A stretch of DNA of 64,000 nucleotides from Panonychus citri (Eukaryota; Arthropoda; Arachnida; Trombidiformes; Tetranychidae), in the NCBI RefSeq assembly GCF_014898815.1, contig NW_026515433.1, forward strand, positions 1,386,501 to 1,450,500, written 5' to 3'. Position numbers and translations under genes: made by a program. This document shows positions 21,809 to 31,444 of this stretch, in pieces (position 1 is the first letter of the stretch; the number at the start of each line of letters is the position of its first letter). The notes beneath the pieces are model-generated. The model worked only from the letters and a program-made list of their open reading frames with translations. It was not told the DNA's origin and ran no database searches.

Positions 21809-22259
21809 ATGAAAGTTTTCGCTGTGAGTTGAATCACCTAAACGAATATGTTGGAGATAGATTTATATAATTTCTGTGATTTAATATTGTTTTTTTCTTT
21901 CACTTTGATTCTTTAAGATTGTCGCTCTTTTCGCTATCCTTGCTGTTTCCGCTGCCATGGCTGACCCATGGAAGAAGGACAATCACTGGGGTGGTCATCA
22001 TCAACACGGAAAAGTTGGATACAAAGTTGATGTAAGTTCTTGTGATTTGTTGATCATGTCAATAGTTCAATTCTAATTGTTTGTATATGTATGAATATTA
22101 AACATCTTAGGTCCACCATGGGGTTGGGGAAAACACGACAAGGGATGGACTGAACTTTACGATTCTCGAGACAAAAGCACTGGATGGAAGTCACATGGTC
22201 ATGATAACGGCTACGGTCATGGTTATGGTCATGGTCACAATAACGGATGGAAAAACTAA
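21809..22259 (+). pseudogene. Secreted His/Gly-rich peptide, copy 2: promoter split by TE1 and frameshifted
   Basis: Same three-exon structure as its paralogues (21809-21823, 21918-22031, 22111-22259). Exons 1 and 2 are intact and encode the signal peptide and DPWKKDNHWGG. Exon 3 has CATGGGGTTGGGG where copies 3 and 5 have CATGGTGGTTGGGG and copy 4 has CATGGGGGTTGGGG; one G is missing, and the GWGKHDKGWTE and HGHG regions are read out of frame. The TATA box and upstream element are 11.7 kb away beyond TE1, and the initiator is TCATTT instead of TCAGTT. These defects together suggest a dead gene; an assembly error in the G run cannot be excluded. Intron 1 closely matches that of copy 3. Confidence 0.8.
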
Positions 22260-22602
22260 CAACTTTTAACTCAATCGGATTAACTTATTATATTTATACT
22301 TAATTTATACTCCATCATAAAGCCAACTTGTAAAGAAATGTCAAGTTTATAAACTGATTCTTGTGAATAAATTTATCATCAACTAAATCAAATCTCTCAA
22401 AGTTTTCCAAATACTGGCAAAGTAATGCTAAAAAGTCATTAGATACTTAAAAGATTTCTTAACATTTATTGTTCAATTTCTTAAAATTGATTATTCTTAG
22501 CTATCGAGACTATTTCGTTTATTTTCTTAGTTGTTACCTGATTAAGATGCTGCTCTTGACTTTTAAGAAGAATGAAACAAATTATCAGGATGAGCGATTT
22601 GA

Positions 22603-22758
22603 TCTCTTGTCCATCGACACCTCGTTTATCTCTTGGAATTAAACTTCCATATCTTGTAGTTATTGTAAAGAATATGAAGAAATATTTCTCCTTCGAGGTC
22701 GAGATAATGGACGATAAACAAGTCTTTTTCACCCAACTTCCGTACGATTTTATCTTTA
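22603..22758 (+). pseudogene. CFAP20 fragment downstream of peptide copy 2
   Basis: Closely matches the middle of the intact CFAP20 gene at 28482-29057: CPSTPRLSLGIKLPYLV, then NMKKYFSFEVEIMDDKQV. It then jumps over a deletion to a short piece equivalent to the DFI region. The start, the C-terminal half and the final motif are missing. It lies at the same relative place after copy 2 as the intact gene after copy 5. Confidence 0.85.
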
Positions 22759-22799
22759 AAGAGCAAAAAAGGTTAAGCAGAATTCAAAAGAAAAAATGA

Positions 22800-23099
22800 A
22801 CAAAATGGCAAATAGACACGAGCCAAAATAACATCTCGATAAGATATGATCTGTCTCAATAACTATTCATAATTGATAAATTCGTTGAATTGATTATCTG
22901 TTTTGTCTTAAAATTAACCTAAAATGAGTCAAAATTGAGAAAGAAAAACTGGTTGAAAAGAAATATTAAAATTCCACTACAACGAAAAGCTTAATTTCAT
23001 TAATTACATGGCACTGAATCGACTTCAGAAGCAGAAAAAGAAGATCAAGAGACTACATCCCAATCAGTTGCAAGTGATGTTCGATATAATCAGTGATTA
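22800..23099. other. Spacer with no clear gene
   Basis: AT-rich. A short plus-strand open stretch near 23010-23092 encodes an acidic Ser/Thr/Glu-rich piece ending VASDVRYNQ and a stop, which looks like a protein tail, but no exon border or parent gene could be assigned. Confidence 0.25.
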
Positions 23100-23270
23100 T
23101 TAATCGGCTTCCATTCCTAACCTAGCAATCATTTTCTCATTCTCATGATAAACTTCAACACGAATATGATTAACTGAATTTCTTTTCTCTTGTTTTGTAT
23201 TAGTTTTTACGCGTTGAATTTCAGACAAACCGGCGTGAAAATATTTCGAAAAGACTCTTGACCAATGGTT
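23100..23270 (-). pseudogene. Possible gene remnant or terminal exon
   Basis: A 56-codon minus-strand open stretch with no convincing start. The encoded sequence has mixed, protein-like composition (contains VFSKYFHAGLSEIQRV and IRVEVYHENEKMIARLGME before a stop). No acceptor site or upstream exon was found and no family was recognised. It may be a fragment carried in the duplications around the peptide genes. Confidence 0.25.
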
Positions 23271-23689
23271 TTAAGTTCGTATTATTTTTATGTATTTGAC
23301 CTCAGAGGAGAGAAATTTTTTGATTACTTTTATCGCTTCTTCTTTTTTCCCTCAGCTCCCATGTCTCATCTCTTGGTTCGTTGTTATTTTAGGAAACGAT
23401 GAATTCCAATTCACAAAAATCATTAGATGGAAACAACGAACACAAACTCATTCGTTTACAATACAGTGTAATTCTATCATTCATCAAATTCCCACGGCTT
23501 GGAACTGATTTTGTTTCTATCAGTCATTATTAACTTTGGTACTACTTATTAACAATGAAAATTTCCGCATAAACACTACCAACTTTTTCTATGCTAAGAG
23601 TCTGAGCTAGCTCAGAAAATTACTTAAAGAGGTTGTAGTAAATTATCAACTGATTATCTTAATAATAGATAAGCGAAGGAGGAGGGATA

Positions 23690-23770
23690 AATAATAAATT
23701 TTGGCCTCCTCCTTAAGAATTTTGTGTTTATAATCGAGGTGTTTGAAAAGTTGAAAGTATCAGTTCGAGT
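23690..23770 (+). promoter_or_regulatory. Promoter of peptide copy 3
   Basis: GGCCTCCTCCTTAAG block, TATAATCG at about 23729, and a TCAGTT initiator at about 23759, in the same order and spacing as copy 1. Confidence 0.65.
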
Positions 23771-23844
23771 TAACAGTCAACCAGCAACAATCAAATCAAT
23801 TCTTTATTTGTGAATCAACGAACAATCAACATTTAATAATCAAA

Positions 23845-24303
23845 ATGAAAGTTTTCGCTGTGAGTTGAATCACCTAAACGAATATGTTGTTGATAGATTT
23901 ATATAATTTCTGTGATTTAATATTGTTTTTTTCTTTCACTTTGATTCTTTAAGATTGTCGCTCTTTTCGCTATCCTTGCTGTTTCCGCTGCCATGGCTGA
24001 CCCATGGAAGAAGGACAATCACTGGGGCGGAGGTCATAGCAATCTTCATCATCAACACGGAAAAGTTGGATACAAAGTTGATGTAAGTTCTTGTCATTTG
24101 TTGACCATGTCAATAGTTCAATTCTAATTGTTTGTATCTATGAATATTTAACATCTCAGGTCCACCATGGTGGTTGGGGAAAACACGACAAGGGATGGAC
24201 TGAACTTTACGATTCTCGAGACAAAAGCACTGGATGGAACTCACATGGTCACGATAACGGCTACGGTCATGGTCATGGTCACAATAACGGATGGAAAAAC
24301 TAA
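23845..24303 (+). CDS. Small secreted His/Gly/Trp-rich peptide, copy 3
   Basis: Exons 23845-23859, 23954-24082, 24160-24303; 95 aa. Signal peptide MKVFA plus IVALFAILAVSAAMA. Exon 2 carries a 5-residue insertion (GGHSNLHH in place of GHH) shared only with copy 4. Exon 3 has GWGKHDKGWTELYDSRDKS and a tail of HGHDNGYGHGHGHNNGWKN. Intact reading frame, no cysteines. Intron 1 is nearly the same as in copy 2. Function unknown; see copy 1 for the family description. Confidence 0.85.
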
Positions 24304-25195
24304 TAACTTTTAACTCAATCGGATTAACTTATTCAAATTACTCAGCTAATTTATGTATAAAATAATCAAAAAATCAATATTTAATTTAAAAAAATGTCAA
24401 GTTTCAGCTCGATTACTGCTAATAAACTGATCATCTCGCAAAAAGAATTATAAAAAACTATTTCAAAAAACTTTTCACAGCAAAATTTATCAATTTCAAG
24501 AAAAATGAATATTATTTTTGCTCTGGCAAATTAATCCATTGATCGTTATTGTCGTTCAGAAGTTCCTGTTTGTCATTGAAATTCTCATTCCACATTCATA
24601 AAGAATCAATTTTCATTAAGTGCTATTAGTTTAATGTTTCAGCGTGAATCATAATTAAATTTGAACTTGAATTGTTCAAATTCATCCGATAGTTTGGATT
24701 ATCAATCATTTCGCACTTATTTTCATAAGTTCAGGCAAAAACGGGCTGTTAAATATAAAGGCCATAAACAGAAATTCTATTACTTGTCAAGAAAATTAAC
24801 GAAATTTAATTAAAATTAAACTAATCAGCATAAATGAGTATTTATCATGTTCAAATTGTTGATCTGAACTCTAATATTCTGAGAATCAACAGTATTTGAA
24901 TAATAAAAAGAAACTAAAGCTCGAAAACTTAGTTGTTTACCTAATACGAAAAGATTTGCATGTGATAGCCAAAGTTTGTCAGACAAAATTTGCATAAATT
25001 TATAGGAAAAGTAATCGTCTTGACTTTTAGTATTTTTGGATAACTACTCCTACTTTATGTAAGATTAGAGGAGTTTTCTGGACCGAAGAGGTGATACGAA
25101 TTCTTACAATTAAACTCCCACTCTTCACTGGAACTCTGGCCTCTTTATAAATAGATAAACGAAACGGAGATATTTACACTAAATCTCAGTCTCCA
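24304..25195. other. Spacer between copies 3 and 4
   Basis: AT-rich, non-coding. Unlike the spacers after copies 2 and 4, no CFAP20-like piece is visible. The sequence near 24510 resembles the flank of copy 1 near 8495. Confidence 0.5.
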
Positions 25196-25265
25196 CCTTA
25201 AGCGCCTTACCTTTTTTGTATATAACCGAAGTGTTTGAAAAGTTGAAAGTATCAGTTCGAGTTAA
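25185..25265 (+). promoter_or_regulatory. Promoter of peptide copy 4
   Basis: TCTCCACCTTAAGCG block, TATATAACCGAAGTG at about 25218, and TATCAGTTCGAG initiator near 25248-25260. Confidence 0.65.
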
Positions 25266-25340
25266 CAGTCAACCAACAAACAACAATCAAATCAATTCTT
25301 TATTTGTGAATCAACAAACAATCAACAACTAATAATCAAA

Positions 25341-25827
25341 ATGAAAGTTTTCGCTGTGAGTTCATTTAATCAATCAATCGATTTGGATAACAAACACTTT
25401 TGGATATTGTTATTATTTAAATGATCTAATATCACTCTTTCTCTCTCTCTCTCTCTCTGTGATTCTGTTAGATTGTCGCTCTTTTCGTTATCCTCGCTGT
25501 TTCTGCCGCTATGGCTGACCCATGGAAGAAGGACAATCATTGGGGTGGAGGTCATAGCAATCTTCATCATCAACACGGAAAAGTTGGATATAAAGTTGAT
25601 GTAAGTTCTTGGGATTAGTTGATCATGTCAATAGTTCAATTCTAATTGTTTGTATGTATGAATATTTAACATCTTAGGTCCACCATGGGGGTTGGGGAAA
25701 ACACGACAAGGGATGGACTGAACTTTACGATTCACGAGACAAAAGCACTGGATGGAAATCACATGGTCATGATAACGGTTACGGTCATGGTTATGGTCAT
25801 GGTCACAATAACGGATGGAAAAACTAA
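25341..25827 (+). CDS. Small secreted His/Gly/Trp-rich peptide, copy 4
   Basis: Exons 25341-25355, 25472-25600, 25678-25827; 97 aa. Signal peptide as in copies 1 and 5 (VILAVSAAMA). It has the GGHSNLHH insertion of copy 3, and a tail with HGYGHGYGHGHNNGWKN. Intron 1, including a (CT)n tract, matches copy 1, whereas the exon 2 insertion matches copy 3, so this copy is a mosaic. Intact frame. Confidence 0.85.
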
Positions 25828-26140
25828 TAACTTTTAAATCATTCTGGTTAACTTATTCTGTCCAGTCCCCCTATTTATATTTTATTATGAATTAAAAATG
25901 TAAATTACGAAAAACCGACTAGATTTTTGTGAATAAATTGCTTCCCAATGAAATTAATTCTCAAAACTTTCCCAAAAATCTAAATTTCGATATGTTTTCC
26001 AGTCAAAATAATTTCGGCATTCATTTTCTAAATACCAAATTGTTTCTGTTTAAATTCATAAATATTTTCTACCTTATTAAGATGTTTACTTAGATTATCA
26101 ATTAAAGTGAGACAAAATAATCAGAATAAGCCATTTGATC

Positions 26141-26236
26141 TCTTGTCCATCGACAGCTCGCTTATCATAACGTTGTTTTCGTGCCTCGGACTTGAATTCG
26201 TGATTTTATCTATGCGATGTCTTTTAGATTGGATAG
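26141..26236 (+). pseudogene. Decayed CFAP20 fragment downstream of peptide copy 4
   Basis: Matches CFAP20 in two blocks: the CPST segment (TCTTGTCCATCGACA) and the segment from CGTTGTTTTCGTGCCTC to TTTTAGATTGGAT, equivalent to the FRAS...DFI...MPLRLD region, with the part between deleted. It is shorter and more diverged than the fragment after copy 2. Confidence 0.75.
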
Positions 26237-26346
26237 ATTTAAATTGGAGATCATCTTTGCTTGAGCTTTAACTACAAGAAATAACTATTCCTACTGTTGG
26301 AATTCAATTGAAACTCTTCAATATCCGAATTAACTGGTGAACAAAA

Positions 26347-26808
26347 ATAAGTGAGCATCTCAAGAATGGTAGGTCCTAGAATAAAGTTTCAAACGTCATT
26401 GATCAAATATAAATGATGAACTTTTTCAGAATTTTCGGAGCAAAAAAATGCGACTGTGGTTTGTATTTAAAGGTCAAAATCACGATTTCTCGAGAACCGT
26501 ACGTCCTAGAAAAAAACGGGCCATTTTTTGACTCACCGTGAAATTTACTTTCTCAAAATGTAAAGAAATGTGAGTCTAAAACTTAGGGTTCGTGAGATAC
26601 TCAATCATTTTCGGTCACCCGATATAATAAGAAGATTTTCAATGAATAAAAAACTAAAGAGAGAACAACTGATGGAGAGAAACTTCCATAATTCGAACAC
26701 ACGAGGAGAATTGAACATTGAATACAAATTCTTGCCAAACGTTATCTCAGAAAACAAGAAGATTATCAATGTAACGATATTTAGATCATAATTGTGATGC
26801 TCACTCAT
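26347..26808. mobile_element. Possible 462-bp non-autonomous element with short terminal inverted repeats
   Basis: Left end ATAAGTGAGCATCTCAA (26347-26363) and right end the reverse complement of ATGAGTGAGCATCACAA (26792-26808) agree at 15 of 17 positions. The interior (for example AGGTCCTAG and CGTCCTAGAAAAAAACG) differs from the surrounding spacer. No clear target duplication is seen and there is no transposase, so it would be MITE-like. Confidence 0.4.
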
Positions 26809-27169
26809 TACCAGTCACTCGATATTAGAATATATTTTTAGTCTGTCACTCAATTTACGCGGAAATGTAACCTTATCATTAGGTAGTATCAATGAACCAC
26901 AATGATAACTAATTTTCATGAACTTTGCGATGTGTCGAACTGATTGTGGAACTGACATAATAACTTATGGATAGTAAAAATAGATCAAAGTTTAAATTGA
27001 ATTTTCTCTTGAACTATTTAGAGTTGAATCATGATTTTCTCAAATTGTTACACTGATAACTCGACGAAATTATCGGAAGGACTTAATTAATATTTTACTG
27101 ATTCCAGTGATTATCTTGAATAGAAATGTAGGAGTTTTCTAAGCATCGAAGGTGGTACAATATGAAGGT

Positions 27170-27280
27170 GTAGTTTTACAGTTGAAGTTATGATTTCGTT
27201 GAAATTTCAGCCTCTGCCTCAAGTGTAGTTTTTTGTATATAACCGAAGTGTTTGAAAAGTTGAAAGTATCAGTTTGAGTT
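27170..27280 (+). promoter_or_regulatory. Promoter of peptide copy 5
   Basis: GCCTCTGCCTCAAGTG block, TATATAACCGAAGTG at about 27236, and a TATCAGTTTGAG initiator about 30 bp further. Confidence 0.65.
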
Positions 27281-27351
27281 AACAGTCAACCAACAAACAA
27301 CAATCAAATCAATTCTTTATTTGTGAATCAACAAACAATCAACAACTAATA

Positions 27352-27844
27352 ATGAAAGTTTTCGCTGTGAGTTAAATCAACGAATCGAATTGTGGATTTA
27401 TTCCTATTTCGCCTAAACGAATACCTTGTTGATAGATTTATAAAATTTTCTAATTTGATTTAATTTTTTTCTCTCCTTTTTACTCTGTTAGATTGTCGCT
27501 CTTTTCGTTGTCCTCGCTGTTTCTGCCGCTATGGCTGACCCATGGAAGAAGGACAATCACTGGGGTGGTCATCATCAACACGGAAAAGTTGGATATAAAG
27601 TTGATGTAAGTTCTTGTGATTAGTTGATCATGTCAATAGTTTAATTCTAATTGTTTGTATCTATGAATATTAAACATCTCAGGTCCACCATGGTGGTTGG
27701 GGAAAACACGACAAGGGATGGACTGAACTTTACGATTCACGAGACAAAAGCACTGGATGGAATTCACATGGTCATGATAACGGTTACGGTCATGGCTATG
27801 GTCATGGTTATGGTCATGGTCACAATAACGGATGGAAAAACTAA
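27352..27844 (+). CDS. Small secreted His/Gly/Trp-rich peptide, copy 5
   Basis: Exons 27352-27366, 27492-27605, 27683-27844; 96 aa. Signal peptide ends VSAAMA. It lacks the copy 3/4 insertion but has the longest Gly-His-Tyr tail, with extra GYGH units, so the tail length varies by repeat number. Frame intact. It is the last family member and lies 640 bp upstream of CFAP20. Confidence 0.85.
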
Positions 27845-28481
27845 CAACTTTTAATCAACTCAGACTAACTTATTTGTTCATTTATCTAATTTATATAAAA
27901 TAAACATTCAAAAGTAAAATTTTAATTAGAATCTCAATTCAAGTCCGCAATTTAGTTTTTAGCATTAAATTGATTAACTTAGTATTTACCTTTCTAAATT
28001 AGTTTTTTCAACAATTTCATCGCAATCCCATTAGAATTAGTTTCACTTAATCAGAGGCTTGCAATTTTATCCAATATCCAAGTAATATTTGATTGTACTT
28101 TTAAATGCTAGGACACTGAAACAATTAGCTTGGTAATCAATTGAATTACCGAAGTTTTACCAAAAGAAATGTCATCAATTTTACCGCCAATCCAATCAAA
28201 TGGAGAAACAAAAGTTCCCCCAGATGTCGCTCGAGTTTTGAAACTCAGACAATCGTTTCCATGGAGATTTGATTGAAGGGAAAACAAAACAAACCAGAAG
28301 AAAATTTTAAAAGGTAAAACATTCAACAAAAATTAATTGTCTCTAATTGTTGTTCTTCTAATTGTTTTTCTTTTTTTCTTAATTATGTTTCTAACGGACA
28401 GTAAGCATATAAACTCTTTTATCTTCGCTTGGGTTTGGTTGAAGCTGATGGATCGGATTGTCTCTGGTTGATTGGAGAAAA
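27845..28481. other. Spacer and CFAP20 5' region
   Basis: Non-coding. It probably holds the CFAP20 promoter and leader; no TATA box stands out. An antisense open stretch around 28108-28329 has no support. Confidence 0.5.
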
Positions 28482-29057
28482 ATGTTTAGAAATACATTTC
28501 AAAGTGGATTTCTGTCAATTTTATATTCGGTTGGATCAAATCCTCTTCAGATTTGGGATAAGAAAGTTAAAAATGGAACAATCAAGAGAATCATGGATAA
28601 TGATATTCAATCAAGTGTAATCGAAGTTACTGGTAGTAATATTTCGACCACTCTAATCACTTGTCCATCGACACCTCGTTTATCTCTTGGAATTAAACTT
28701 CCATATCTTGTGATTATTGTCAAGAATATGAAGAAATTTTTCTCCTTCGAGGTCGAGATAATGGACGATAAACAAGTTAAACGTCGTTTTCGTGCCTCCA
28801 ACTTCCAGACGGTTACGCGAGTTCGCGATTTTATCTGTACGATGCCTTTAAGATTGGATGAAGGATGGAACCAAATTGGATTTAATTTGACTGATTTCAC
28901 TAAACGAGCATATGGAACCAATTATGTTGAAACGGTTCGAATCACAATCAATGCCAATTGTAGATTAAGAAGAATCTATTTCTCTGATCGATTGTATTCG
29001 GAAGATGAGCTTCCACCCGAGTTTAAGCTTTACCTTCCGATATCAGCGAAAAGTTGA
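28482..29057 (+). CDS. CFAP20: CFAP20 (Bug22/GTL3), axonemal inner-junction protein
   Basis: 191 aa in one exon, starting at the ATG at 28482 (MFRNTFQSGFLSILYSVGS), which matches the conserved N terminus; the open frame extends a little upstream only through a non-ATG codon. CFAP20 sits at the inner junction of ciliary doublet microtubules and is strongly conserved in ciliated eukaryotes. Hallmarks: PLQIWDKKV, TCPSTPRLSLGIKLPYL, RRFRASNFQTVTRV, AYGTNYVET and RIYFSDRLYSEDELPPEF. Length agrees with about 193 aa in vertebrates. The lack of introns, unlike all other host genes here except possibly parts of PLC, could mean an old retrocopy or intron loss. Partial copies lie at 22603 and 26141. Confidence 0.97.
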   Translation: MFRNTFQSGFLSILYSVGSNPLQIWDKKVKNGTIKRIMDNDIQSSVIEVTGSNISTTLITCPSTPRLSLGIKLPYLVIIVKNMKKFFSFEVEIMDDKQVKRRFRASNFQTVTRVRDFICTMPLRLDEGWNQIGFNLTDFTKRAYGTNYVETVRITINANCRLRRIYFSDRLYSEDELPPEFKLYLPISAKS

Positions 29058-29279
29058 GCCCATAAGAATCGTAAGAATACAATTTTCTCAATGAAACAAA
29101 TTTAATGTTGATTCTTGAAAGAGATTATTGGTCCGAAGGGTAACAGAATTACATCTCTTTTAACAAAATAACGTTTTACAAAAAAAGTATTATGATTTTC
29201 GACTGATTATTTCCTTTTCTTTGAGCTCCGTATTCCTGGAGAACTCACATCTCATTGATCTCGGTAATTCTGTAACCAA

Positions 29280-29844
29280 TTACTCTCTAACCTCTGTCTT
29301 ATTATCATGCTAAAAGAAATGAAATAAAACAATAATGTAAACGATGATTAATAACAAAATGGATTGTGTATCTATTGAATAAGAGCAAGAGTTACTTACT
29401 TTGGTATCACAAGTGACCACATAAGCAGCGATGAAATTGAAAGTATTTAATATGTTGTTTCTAAATAAGAGAATAGATCACGACAATAGCGTTAATCAGT
29501 TGGATAGATTAATCAAAGAATAAGATTAGAAATGAGACTTACAATTCATCTAAAGATTGATGGATATGGTTCTTTGTAGACGCAGTTATATCATCTAATT
29601 TTGGCGTAATTTCTTGGTCATATTTCTTGATGACTTTGGCGATATTCTGTTTAACCAGGTCACTTGGATTTTTCTTCTGTTCATCAAGTATAGCCAAACT
29701 TTCCGAAATAGTGCGAAGAATTTTCTCCTTTTCAGTGTAATTATTCCAAAGGAATTCAACCTGCGAACGAAACATCTCAAGTCTTTTTTTCATCTGATCG
29801 TGTTTTCTTTTCACTATAGCATATTCTTCAACTGAAAGTTCCAT
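29280..29844 (-). CDS. Small coiled-coil protein, family not recognised
   Basis: Three exons on the minus strand (29543-29844, 29400-29460, 29280-29309) with GT/AG borders and matching phases give about 130 aa. Starts MELSVEEYAIVKRKHDQ. The first exon is almost all charged helix with heptad-like spacing, as in small kinetochore, augmin or vesicle-tether subunits, but no signature is recognised. The C-terminus is a less charged segment (FNFIAAYVVTCDT) followed by a short acidic/basic tail. It is convergent with CFAP20 (222 bp between stops). Confidence 0.6.
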
Positions 29845-30389
29845 ATTTCCTTTGCACTAACGAACGAAGATCAATTGAAGCAATTAAATTGAAGAATCAA
29901 AAAAAATAATCACCAAAACAAATGAAACAAAATCTTAAACCAAATGAAAAGATTCAACTAATGAGTCAAAATGAAAAAAGAAAAGAACAAAATTTAAATT
30001 CGAACTTTTTGTTCTCCAAAAACTAGTGACATCTATCGGAAGAGAAAAAGACTATTCGTCCTAATTGGTTTTCAAACTTTTATTTTGTAACGATTAAAAT
30101 TTCGGAATAATTTGCCGATAATTAAACAATTTGATTAGTTAAATATTCTCGATTAGATAGAATTAAAAAAATTTCTAGTGGCTGAATTAAATTGTAACCT
30201 TTGTAATCTTGATGTTGATTAAGTTTTAATGTTTTTCTTTCACCGAATCAGTAAATTTTTTCCAATTTAATTGTTCTGATTAAGTAGATTCGTTCCTCCA
30301 CCTTATTGTTTAATTTTTAATTATGGTGTAAAGTTAATTTTATGCAAAATAACAAAACAGTTTATTAATCAGTTCCCCAGTATGATTAG
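29845..30389. other. Spacer between coiled-coil gene and lipocalin
   Basis: AT-rich; contains the 5' region of the coiled-coil gene and the 3' flank of the minus-strand lipocalin. Nothing else is supported. Confidence 0.5.
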
Positions 30390-31343
30390 TTAATCATTAA
30401 AGGGAATGAAGGTTGAACATGATTGATCAGATTTAATTAAACTACTTTCAGGAATTCCCAATGATCCTAATTTTTTGACTAAAAGATCACGAATTGATTC
30501 ATGAAGAGTTGGTTTCCGTCCAAGAATCCAAGCATTACCTATGTGAACAATTAAGGGAACAATTAATCAGCTGAACAATGTAAACAAATCAACAAACTAA
30601 TCAACTTACGTAATGAAGCTTGAAGGATTTGCTCACATGAGAAAATCAAAGCATACGAATCTAAATCAGTATCTACAATCCAGTATTGTGATTCTTTAAC
30701 TGTAAGAGACAATTAATTGTAACAATTAGCGATGAAATTTGACTAAACAATCAGATGAGATGACAAAACTTACTTGGATTAATTTTAACTCCAAAGACAT
30801 TTTTTTGATCTTTAACATTGATTGTTTTGCTTGCAGAGAGTTGCTTGTTTCTGTAACATTGATTCAAATTGATTAGAACAATTAAATTAAGAAAAAAAAG
30901 TTAATTGTTACTTACAAAATTTCTGAGAAAACGGTTGTGTTAATTTTAAACTCATCGGATTCTTTGGTGAAACTGAACTGAGTACATTTCTGTCCAGTTT
31001 CGAGGATTTCAAACATGGCCGTTCGTTCAATCTCATGCCAAGTACCTTTAAACTGATTGATTAACAATTAGCGATTATGGTGATGATCAGATGATTCGGT
31101 TAATTGTTTACTTACATCTTCCCAGGTAAAATCACTTGGTGGTTCTGATTGAGCTGGACATGGAACCAAACTGAATCCGGTCAAGGCTTGAGGGACGTGG
31201 TCAGCGGCGGTCACGATATCTTTCAAGGTATCGAACTCGAGTTTTGTAATTTTAGCTAACTCGAAGATTAGATCGATTGGGAAAGGCCAACAATTAGCGA
31301 GATAAATTAATGAAACAAATTGAATTAAGAATAAAGTTTTCAT
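30390..31343 (-). CDS. Secreted lipocalin (apolipoprotein D-like), minus strand
   Basis: Five exons (31116-31343, 30916-31052, 30774-30850, 30610-30699, 30390-30538) with consistent phases. Lipocalins are secreted beta-barrel carriers of small hydrophobic ligands. Signal peptide MKTLFLIQFVSLIYLANC. The three structurally conserved regions are present: SCR1 as FKGTWHEIERT, SCR2 as QYWIVDTDLDSYALIFSC, and SCR3 as NAWILGRKPTL. The Cys residues in LVPCPAQ, GQKCTQ, IFSCEQ and the C-terminal SC fit the two disulfides of the ApoD type. The gene is head-to-head with another lipocalin at 32993, so the two are probably related by inverted duplication. The frame is intact. Confidence 0.92.
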
Positions 31344-31436
31344 GGTTGTAAGAAATTGTTAATTCACTTGGTGATTATTCAATTAATTGTTGCCAATTGA
31401 AACAATTGAAATAAGTGTAAGGGGAAATCATTACGA

Positions 31437-31444
31437 TTTATATA
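31437..31444 (-). promoter_or_regulatory. TATA box of the minus-strand lipocalin
   Basis: Reads TATATAAA on the minus strand, about 95 bp upstream of the start codon. Confidence 0.55.

Noticed and set aside
28458..28481. Upstream extension of CFAP20 (eight codons)
   Set aside because: It begins at TTG; the ATG at 28482 matches the conserved N terminus.
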